From Pseudomonadota bacterium (GTDB taxonomy: Bacteria > Chloroflexota > UBA5177), in NCBI GenBank assembly GCA_021324655.1, contig JAJPIP010000095.1, positions 1 to 64,000 of the forward strand: DNA of 64,000 nucleotides. The letters are read 5' to 3'. The notes beneath the pieces are model-generated. The model was not told the DNA's origin. It did no database searches and was given only the letters and a program-made list of their open reading frames with translations. How positions within the stretch are numbered: the stretch's first letter is position 1; each line of letters begins with the position of its first letter. This document shows positions 57,762 to 64,000 of the stretch, in pieces. The position numbers and the translations under genes were made by a program.

Positions 57762-58583
57762 CTACCGGCGCGTCAGGCTCACGTCCACCCGATCAGGTAC
57801 GGCTGAGAACGGCAGGGACGAGACCGACGTCGGGGCAAATAGGCTCACCGAGTTCATGAGTTGCACCAGGGTCGGCAGATCCTGCACGAAATACCGCTTC
57901 CAGAGGCGGCCCGGTTCCTGGAGAAACCGGTAGAACCACTCCAACCCGGCGCCTTGCATCCAGGATGGCGCGCGGTTCAAGCGCCCCGCCAGGATGTCGA
58001 GCGTCCCGCCGACTCCGATCGACACCGGTACTTGAAGTGACTCCATATGACGCTGAATCCACGTCTCCTGCCGTGGAGCGCCAAAGGCGACGAGCAGGAT
58101 ATCGGGCTTTGCCCTCCGCACGATCTCTATGGTTTTCGCATCGTCAGGATCTCCCACCCGGGGCGGAGAGTAGGTGCCCGCCACGTGCAGAGACGGATAG
58201 AGCGTCCGCAACCGGCTCGCGGCCCGACCGGCCACTCCCGGGGCCGCTCCCAGCAGGAACAGCCGGTAACCCTGGCTGACGCACAGAGCCGCGCAGCTCT
58301 TGACGAGATCAACGCCGGCCACCCGTTCCGTTAGGTGATCGCCCAAAAAGCGCGACGACCAGACCAGAGGCATCCCGTCGGCCACGACCATGTGTGCCCT
58401 GTTGACCATCTCGAGGAACGACGCATCATGGACGCCGAGCCGAAGAAAGTCGAGATTGGCCGTGACAACGTGATGCGGGCTTCCTTCTCGAACATACTCA
58501 TCGATGCGCTGTATCGCGCCGGCCGCATCAATGTTGTCGATTCCCATCCCGAGCAGGTAAACGCGATCCCCCGCTGTCCCCAT
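57762..58583 (-). CDS. WecG/TagA/CpsF-family glycosyltransferase
   Basis: A protein of 273 residues of the GT26 family. VTANLDFLRLG, VVADGMPLVWSSRFLG and the C-terminal LLVAFGAPRQETWIQRH plus GVGGTLDILAGRLNRAP are diagnostic blocks. Members add N-acetylmannosaminuronic acid or N-acetylmannosamine to lipid-linked sugars in wall teichoic acid, enterobacterial common antigen or capsule synthesis. Start is ATG 58583 or 58607. With the GT2 and acyltransferase genes further on it suggests a surface polysaccharide locus. Confidence 0.92.
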   Translation of the reverse strand: MGTAGDRVYLLGMGIDNIDAAGAIQRIDEYVREGSPHHVVTANLDFLRLGVHDASFLEMVNRAHMVVADGMPLVWSSRFLGDHLTERVAGVDLVKSCAALCVSQGYRLFLLGAAPGVAGRAASRLRTLYPSLHVAGTYSPPRVGDPDDAKTIEIVRRAKPDILLVAFGAPRQETWIQRHMESLQVPVSIGVGGTLDILAGRLNRAPSWMQGAGLEWFYRFLQEPGRLWKRYFVQDLPTLVQLMNSVSLFAPTSVSSLPFSAVPDRVDVSLTRR

Positions 58584-58806
58584 GATCCTTGTCCCCCCGT
58601 TTGACACCAGTCGCTATCTGAGGCAGTCCTCCATTTGGCGTGCGAGCAGCGTAAGGGACGAGACTTCGAAACGACTTTCTCGACGCTTCATTTCCACTTC
58701 ACATGCGACGTTAAGCGAATATTTTGTGACGCCAGGCAATCACGGCGTGAGGTGGCGGACGGTGAGGTGGCTCGTGGGCCGCCTTGCGGAAGACACCGCG
58801 GGGCGC

Positions 58807-60618
58807 TTATGCGCTGTCGCGTTCGGACGCTTGGGCGGAGGAGCGTGAGCGCGATTCTCTCAGGTGACGGCTCAGCTGATAGTCGCCGGCGGCTTCCGGT
58901 CGATCCCGCAGTGTGCCACGACGCAGGGAGCCGGCAGAACTCTGCAGCCGCCATGTTCCGTCTATGCAGCGAATGAGCCCTCGTCCCCGGAGGGCAAACA
59001 CGGCTTCTTCGACGAAATGGGGGATGCCCTCGGACGCCTCGAGAACGGCCTCGATGATGCCTGTCTCGGCTTGGCCGTTCAGCAGGCTTTGCACGAGTTC
59101 AGTCACGTCCTGTATCGTCAACGGTTCGAGGCGTAGGGTCGATGTCGCACTGCTTTCACTGAATTGCTGCAGGAGCCAGGTTAAGACCTGGTTCGTGGCG
59201 AGCTCATCGTCCCGCACGGTGCATACGACCAACAGGGGAAAGCCTTCGACGATTCGGGCTAAATGGGCGAGGAACTCCAGACTTCGTTCATCGGCGTGTT
59301 GAACGTCTTCCAGAACCAGCACGCTCGGCGCCAACTGCGACATGCGAGCAAGGACGTAGGTCAGGGCAGCGAAGATACGGGACTCGTTCAAAGGCTCCGG
59401 ATAGTACCCCATGACACGCCCGATGGTTGGAGCCAGCATCCCCAGTTCCTTCTCGAAGGTTCCAATCAGGTGGGCCAGGGACTTGGGCGGGACGCGGAGC
59501 GAGATGCCGTCAAGAGCTGCACCGAACAGTCCATACGGGCGCGTCTGCGTCTCAGGATAGGCCGCGCTCCACATGGTCAAGGCCCCGCGCGAGCCCGCTT
59601 CCTCCGCTATCTTCCGGGCCACCCAGCTCTTCCCGATGCCGGCTGGACCCATCAACACAATCACGCCACCGACGCCAAGGAACAGTTGATCGATTGACCG
59701 TCGGCACCCGCTCAAGATGTCTTCGCGTGGAGCCTCACTCGGCTCACGGGCGGGCGCGCCCGGGTCTTTCGTCACGGTCCGAGCGACCGGTGAGTCGAAT
59801 TCTCCTTGCAGGATGCGCTGATAGATCGCCACCGTGGATGGATCGGGCTCCGCATCAAGCTCCTCACGGAGAGCAGCAGCGAGCTGGTGGAACTGACGCA
59901 GCGCCAACTGCCGCTGTCCCGTCGCTGCATAGAGTCGCATGACGGCAACGTGTGCCTGCTCGTGTGCTTCGTCGATAGCGATGACCCGGCGCAGTGCCTC
60001 CAGTGCTGGTTCCAGATCTCCGCGAGACTCGTGGAGGGACGCGAGATCGAGGAGCACCGACTGGTGGAGTTCCTCCAGTGCCGATCGTTCTCGCAGCACC
60101 CAATCTTCGTAACGGTCTTCAGGCAGCAGTGGCCCCGTATACAGACTGAGGGCACGCTCGTGTAACGTTGGGTCGCCACTTCCGAGTGCTTGAATGGCTG
60201 CCAGCCGAAAGTCTTCGACATCCGTGAAGATGCCGGCCTCGGACTCGAGCGCGACCAGGTCACCGTGGAACCGCACATAAGAGGAGCCGGTGTTGGGTAG
60301 CAGGTCGGGCTCCAGCGAGCGGCGTGCCACGTAAATGACCTTGTGAAGGTTGTTCACCGCCGACTCGAACGTCATGCCCGGCCACAGGGCATCAACGATC
60401 TCTCCACGGTGAAGCCTTCTTCCCGGAGCAAGCGTGAGCATCTTGATCAAGCTCTTTGCTCGCCGCAAATACCAGCTCTCGGTCGGGACAACGCGCGTCC
60501 CAACCCGCACCTCGAATGCACCGAGGAGAGATATATAAAGAGGCTCTACGTCCTCGGTCGCATGGCCGAGCCGGGAGCGGACTGCCGCGCCCGGATCACC
60601 TTCCACTTCCGCCGTCAC
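58807..60618 (-). CDS. SARP-type regulator with STAND ATPase
   Basis: A protein of about 603 residues. The N-terminal winged helix (YISLLGAFEVRVGTRVVP, then LHRGEIVDALWPG) and BTAD region form a SARP activator; a STAND ATPase follows with Walker A LMGPAGIGKS near 322 and Walker B VLVLEDVQHAD. The protein ends soon after the ATPase and lacks the TPR or LuxR tail of AfsR/MalT-type relatives. GTG 60618 after GGCGGGGGA is the likely start; the open frame extends 58 residues upstream without similarity. A PAS-LuxR gene lies just upstream on the same strand. It is a relative of the front half of the fusion protein at 44 kb. Confidence 0.88.
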   Translation of the reverse strand: MTAEVEGDPGAAVRSRLGHATEDVEPLYISLLGAFEVRVGTRVVPTESWYLRRAKSLIKMLTLAPGRRLHRGEIVDALWPGMTFESAVNNLHKVIYVARRSLEPDLLPNTGSSYVRFHGDLVALESEAGIFTDVEDFRLAAIQALGSGDPTLHERALSLYTGPLLPEDRYEDWVLRERSALEELHQSVLLDLASLHESRGDLEPALEALRRVIAIDEAHEQAHVAVMRLYAATGQRQLALRQFHQLAAALREELDAEPDPSTVAIYQRILQGEFDSPVARTVTKDPGAPAREPSEAPREDILSGCRRSIDQLFLGVGGVIVLMGPAGIGKSWVARKIAEEAGSRGALTMWSAAYPETQTRPYGLFGAALDGISLRVPPKSLAHLIGTFEKELGMLAPTIGRVMGYYPEPLNESRIFAALTYVLARMSQLAPSVLVLEDVQHADERSLEFLAHLARIVEGFPLLVVCTVRDDELATNQVLTWLLQQFSESSATSTLRLEPLTIQDVTELVQSLLNGQAETGIIEAVLEASEGIPHFVEEAVFALRGRGLIRCIDGTWRLQSSAGSLRRGTLRDRPEAAGDYQLSRHLRESRSRSSAQASERDSA

Positions 60619-60790
60619 CTTGGTCCCCCGCCTTAATAGGATCGCCTGATCGATTCCGGATCCACAGGTGCCCCCAAGACCCGGATCGCGCGCTGGTCGC
60701 CCGATGTGCGGCTGCGGCAGCACCGTCTCCTGCCACCGCGGTCCTGAAGATCGAGTTATGACCAACATACGAGCAGCCCCGCCAAGTGTC

Positions 60791-60811
60791 AATACCTCAA
60801 AAAGGGGTATT
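60791..60811. promoter_or_regulatory. Palindrome between LuxR and SARP genes
   Basis: AATACC (60791-60796) and GGTATT (60806-60811) form an inverted repeat around an A-rich centre, 37 bp after the LuxR stop and 170 bp before the SARP start. It may be an operator for the SARP gene or part of a weak terminator; no T run follows on the minus strand. The surrounding 229 bp hold no other recognisable element. Confidence 0.35.
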
Positions 60812-60847
60812 TTCGGCGGAACTGCTCGTGATGGACGTGAGAATCTG

Positions 60848-61465
60848 CTATGAGGCGAGAAGGTTGTATGTCAACGCGACGGTGACGGCCTCCGCCTTGT
60901 TTCGGGCACCCAGCTTACCCAGAATGCGCTGCACGTAGTTGCGAGCTGTGGAATGGCTGATGCCGACGTGCACCGCGATGCTGCGAGCGTCGAGTCCTTC
61001 CACGACGCACGCCAGTACCTCGCGCTCCCGAGGCGTTAGCTCGTCGATCACTCGATCGTCATCGAGATGCCGAACGCGCTCCCCTGTCAAGGCGGGGGAG
61101 TCCATGTCGTGATGGTCGGCGGCGAGACTCGCCGTCAGCATGAGGAATCCGACGCACTCGCGATTCATGATCTTGACCGGCACCGGTACCATCGTCACCG
61201 GCGTGTGCCGCCCCTTTACCGAGACAGTCACGTTCACTGCGGTTGCCAATCGGTTTTCCCGCATCGCGCGCTGTGTCCGGCAGAGCGCGCAGCACCCATC
61301 GGTGCGGACGGTGTGCACGACCGCGTGCCACTCCGCGCCCATCACTGCATCGGTTCGTACCTCAAACAGGTCGTTCGCCCTGTCGTTCCAGACAACGATG
61401 CGCCTGAATTCGTTCACGGCGCAAAAAGGCACGTCGATACGATCAAACCCGGCTAGTGTCTCCAT
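60848..61465 (-). CDS. PAS-LuxR transcriptional regulator
   Basis: A 205-residue regulator. Residues 10-120 resemble a PAS domain (NEFRRIVVWNDRANDLFEV) with a Cys cluster CCALC near 58-62 that could bind metal or sense redox. Residues 140-200 are a LuxR-type helix-turn-helix (LTPREREVLACVVEGLDARS, then NYVQRILGKLGARNKAEAV). It has no receiver domain. It lies upstream of the SARP-STAND gene on the same strand, possibly controlling it. Confidence 0.9.
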   Translation of the reverse strand: METLAGFDRIDVPFCAVNEFRRIVVWNDRANDLFEVRTDAVMGAEWHAVVHTVRTDGCCALCRTQRAMRENRLATAVNVTVSVKGRHTPVTMVPVPVKIMNRECVGFLMLTASLAADHHDMDSPALTGERVRHLDDDRVIDELTPREREVLACVVEGLDARSIAVHVGISHSTARNYVQRILGKLGARNKAEAVTVALTYNLLAS

Positions 61466-61587
61466 GTATGTCCCCCCTTTTGTCGCTTCGCCGCGTGTGC
61501 CCCACGGCTTGAGGCAGATAGTAGGAGGGCAAACTTCCGTGACCCTTCGCCTGCTCTTACTTTTCGCTTCTTTTTGCGAGAGATTAT

Positions 61588-62790
61588 TCAGATCGAGCGG
61601 TCGGGAGAGATCGTCTCATCGCCGCGCGGTGTTCTGATCCATGTCTTCGCTCCTCTCGCTACGAGCGCCCTCGCGTAGAGGTGTCCTTTCCAGAGCACAT
61701 AGAGAGGCGCGGAGAGCAGCGCCGCATAGACGTGGGACGGAGCCCGAGAGATCCGCAGCCCGCAGCCGACATAGAAAGCTTCGCCAAGAAGCAGAAGAGA
61801 CGCGGCCCAAACGCGTCCGGGGCTCCGGATGGCCAGTGAGACTGCCCAGTAGAGGACCGAGACACCGACGAGCACGGACAGCGGCGGAATCGCTTGCTCC
61901 GCGATCGCGTCGAGGTGGCGGGCGTCACGTCGGCGAAGAGAAGCGGCCAGAAACGGCCGCCAGTACCGGCGGAGCAGGAGCAACCTTCCACGCTCCCAGC
62001 GCGCGTTTTGTGTCTGCGCCCCTGCCAGGGTAGTGGGCATGCGTGATGTGACGCTCGTCTCCGGCGCGTAGTGGACAACATGACCGGTATCCACGAGCTG
62101 CATATGCAGCTCGGCATCTTCGGCCAGGGTAAAGGCCGTCCATCCCATCCGGGCCAGGACATTCCGCGAGAAACACATACCGTTGCCGCGGAGGCCGACG
62201 GATAGCCCGAGGCGTTCGCGGCCGAGGGGGCGCAGGTCATTGAAGAGAGCGAAGCCGAGGAAGCGCAGAGCGGCCGAGCGCGAGTCCGCGGAGTTGGAGA
62301 CCATATAGCGGCACTGGAGGACGTCCTCTCCCCGCTCCAGGTGGCGATCCAGAACATCCAGAAGGTTCGGCTCGACAACCGAGTCGGCGTCGACGAAGAC
62401 AAAAGCATCGTACCTGTCCATCTCTAAACGGCCGAGAAGCCACCGAAGGGCGTGGCCCTTTCCCGTCGCGTCGCGGTCGTGTCGCTCGTGCGCGGTTGCA
62501 CCCATCTCTCGGGCGACGTCGGCCGTCGCATCCGTGCAGTTGTCGGCGACCACGTGGACGTCGATCTGGTCGGCCGGGTAGTCGACAGCGTGCAGGCTCT
62601 TGAGAAGGTCCGGCAACAACAGAAACTCATTGTGGGCCGGGATCAGGATGCAGAACCGGCGCCCTCGAGCTGTCGGCTGCGGTGGCCGCGCGCCAATCAG
62701 TGCCGCCACGCTCAGTAGGTCGAGATACAGCACTTGTAGCAGCGATGGGATCAGAGCCGCCTGGAACAGGCGATGAAATAACAGGCGCAT
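61588..62790 (-). CDS. Membrane-associated family 2 glycosyltransferase
   Basis: A protein of about 400 residues. One hydrophobic helix at the N-terminus precedes the GT-A domain: CILIPAHNE, VVADNCTDAT, FVDADSVVE (DxD), TLAEDAELHM (catalytic Asp) and QNARWERG (the QxxRW motif of processive enzymes). Three further membrane segments follow. This layout matches cellulose/hyaluronan-type polymerising transferases and N-glycosyltransferases. ATG 62790 is preferred; the frame opens at 62832. It is divergent from the acyltransferase gene. Confidence 0.88.
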   Translation of the reverse strand: MRLLFHRLFQAALIPSLLQVLYLDLLSVAALIGARPPQPTARGRRFCILIPAHNEFLLLPDLLKSLHAVDYPADQIDVHVVADNCTDATADVAREMGATAHERHDRDATGKGHALRWLLGRLEMDRYDAFVFVDADSVVEPNLLDVLDRHLERGEDVLQCRYMVSNSADSRSAALRFLGFALFNDLRPLGRERLGLSVGLRGNGMCFSRNVLARMGWTAFTLAEDAELHMQLVDTGHVVHYAPETSVTSRMPTTLAGAQTQNARWERGRLLLLRRYWRPFLAASLRRRDARHLDAIAEQAIPPLSVLVGVSVLYWAVSLAIRSPGRVWAASLLLLGEAFYVGCGLRISRAPSHVYAALLSAPLYVLWKGHLYARALVARGAKTWIRTPRGDETISPDRSI

Positions 62791-62864
62791 CGTCGAGATT
62801 CGCGTCCTCGTCGGCAGTGTGCTTCTCGCCAATTACCCTACGTCGTCATGTGATACGGCCCAAC

Positions 62865-62917
62865 ATGCAAATGCAGCGGGCTCCCGCCCGCGACCCGCCT
62901 TCGCTCCGCATTTGCAT
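62865..62917. repeat. 10-bp inverted repeat between divergent genes
   Basis: ATGCAAATGC (62865-62874) and GCATTTGCAT (62908-62917) are perfect inverted arms 33 bp apart, in the promoter region between the GT2 and acyltransferase genes. The AT-rich arms stand out against a GC-rich centre. It could be a two-site operator for a dimeric regulator or a stem-loop. Confidence 0.5.
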
Positions 62918-63014
62918 CTACAGTCAGGTCACGCGGCGCGGCATCATGTGCATCGAGACTCTATGTATTTCAGACCACCGGATCTCGGCGGAATGAGTGG
63001 AGGGGATGCAAGCG

Positions 63015-64000
63015 ATGGCGGTGACGGCAGAGATTCCGGTCGAGAAGAGTCAGACGGAGGCGGCGCCCCGTCCTCGCGCTTCACGATTGGCGCGGTTGGG
63101 GATTCCGGCCACGGCGGGCAACCGGTTGCCCGGCGTCGACGGCTTGCGCGCGGTCGCGGCCCTGTGGGTCGTGCTGTTCCACATGGATGCCTTTAGCCAC
63201 GCACGTTTTCATCTGCTCCCGCTCCAGATGCTGCTTCGTACCGGTTCAACCGGTGTCAGCCTCTTCCTCGTATTGAGCGGCTTCTGCCTGTATATTCCCT
63301 TCGCCGGAGGCCGGACGGATCGCTTCCGTACCCGCGACTTTCTCTTGCGCCGCTGCCGGCGTCTCATGCCGGCCTACTACGTATCGCTCGCCATTTTCCT
63401 TGTCCTGAACATCGGTCTGTTTGCGTGGCTGGGATTCCCCGGCTTCTCCGGGCCCAATCTCCTGCTCCAGGCGCTGGCTCACGCCACCCTCACACATACG
63501 CTCTTCACGAACACCTTCTATGCCGTCAACGGGGCGTACTGGTCACTCGGCCTTGAATGGCAGCTCTATCTCAGCATGCCCTTCATCATCTGGGGCATTC
63601 GACGCTTCGGATTGACTCGTACGGTGGCCACGGTCGTCTGCTGCAATATCCTCTACGGCCTCGTCCTGGGTCTGTTGATTCGGCACAACGTCATCGCCGG
63701 CGGCGGGCCCCTGGCCAATGTGGTCCTTCCCAATGAGCTGTTCGGCCGCTGGGCGGAATTCGCTTTCGGCGTGGCGGCGGCTGAACTCTACGTCACCGGA
63801 CGATTGAATGATCTGGGCCGCCGGCTGAAGTGGGTCATCCCGTGCTTGATCCCCGCTTTTGTGGCCGTCAGTGTGTGGTCGGGCCTGCACGGGCTCGTCA
63901 TCGGGGCCGGCCGGCACATCATGTACGGCCTCGTGTTTTTCTGCCTGCTCAGTCTGGTTCTGGCGTCGAACAACATAGTGAGCCGGCTCGCCGGCTGGAC
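63015..64000 (+). CDS. Acyltransferase 3 (OafA-like), truncated by window end
   Basis: An integral membrane acyltransferase of the OafA/YrhL family that runs off the right edge. After a charged N-terminus it begins NRLPGVDGLRAVAALWVVLFH, where the His is the family's conserved first-helix residue, then SGFCLYIPF and RRCRRLMPAYYVSL (the R-x10-H/RR segment). At least eight hydrophobic spans are visible. These proteins O-acetylate or acylate surface polysaccharides. ATG 63015 lies seven bases after GGAGGGG; ATG 63006 is in frame too. It fits with the nearby glycosyltransferases. Confidence 0.88.
   Translation, partial: MAVTAEIPVEKSQTEAAPRPRASRLARLGIPATAGNRLPGVDGLRAVAALWVVLFHMDAFSHARFHLLPLQMLLRTGSTGVSLFLVLSGFCLYIPFAGGRTDRFRTRDFLLRRCRRLMPAYYVSLAIFLVLNIGLFAWLGFPGFSGPNLLLQALAHATLTHTLFTNTFYAVNGAYWSLGLEWQLYLSMPFIIWGIRRFGLTRTVATVVCCNILYGLVLGLLIRHNVIAGGGPLANVVLPNELFGRWAEFAFGVAAAELYVTGRLNDLGRRLKWVIPCLIPAFVAVSVWSGLHGLVIGAGRHIMYGLVFFCLLSLVLASNNIVSRLAGW

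Overview
The window is 64 kb of GC-rich bacterial chromosome with dense, tightly coupled operons (many stop/start overlaps of the GTGA or ATGA type, frequent GTG and TTG starts). Coenzyme F420 genes, SARP/BTAD regulators fused to STAND ATPases, an XRE-type histidine kinase and a non-dcw ftsZ operon together suggest a member of the Chloroflexota or a related deep Terrabacteria lineage. This is inference; no rRNA gene or other phylogenetic anchor lies in the window. No CRISPR array, intact insertion sequence, prophage or replication origin was seen.

Layout. 1-6 kb: the end of a GGDEF protein, a PspA homologue, then a four-gene translationally coupled operon (ParA, an FtsZ without a C-terminal tail, a DUF402 protein, a membrane HD-GYP protein) and a convergent MFS transporter. 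6.0-6.3 kb: a near-consensus sigma70 promoter, a tandem repeat, a 19-residue ORF and hairpins. 6.3-9.8 kb: an orphan ABC permease, the F420 genes cofC, cofD and an FbiB-like nitroreductase, and an orphan sensor-like membrane protein. 10-13 kb: pdxS-pdxT-pdxR (PLP synthesis). 12.9-16.5 kb: a coupled methyltransferase / FAD reductase / SRPBCC / ketosynthase operon. 16.7-20.5 kb: YvcK, a DEAD-box helicase behind a leader terminator, a gene remnant and a phosphotransferase. 20.6-24.3 kb: an N-acylamino-acid racemase/GNAT pair with Nudix, MOSC and hypothetical genes. 24.4-30.6 kb: thrS, a lipoprotein, heme A synthase, an ABC exporter and a VOC protein.

30.6-33 kb: two paralogous secreted/membrane proteins, each with two copies of a domain I do not recognise, each preceded by the same -24/-12-like element. 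33-43 kb: an NylC-like P1 peptidase, panC-panB, a ketol-acid-reductoisomerase-like protein with two altered catalytic positions, then a long minus-strand run (rhodanese, polysaccharide deacetylase, hemC, HIT, rsmI, tatD, polyprenyl synthase). 43.6 kb: tRNA-Arg with a GCG anticodon.

44-54.6 kb is the most unusual part. A 1120-residue protein joins a SARP DNA-binding/BTAD region, a STAND ATPase, a PknD-like Ser/Thr kinase, a membrane helix and an NHL propeller. It is followed by two secreted phosphatases sharing a C-terminal domain, and by a two-component system whose kinase carries an XRE DNA-binding domain. Direct repeats of 11-bp period, as bound by SARP or OmpR/PhoB winged helices, precede the fusion gene, the phosphatase pair and the kinase, so these genes may form one signalling and secretion regulon (inference). 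54.9-64 kb: a secreted protein, a secreted clan GH-A glycosidase, a WecG/TagA glycosyltransferase, a second SARP-STAND regulator with an adjacent PAS-LuxR protein, a GT2 glycosyltransferase and a truncated acyltransferase, suggesting exopolysaccharide or cell-surface functions.
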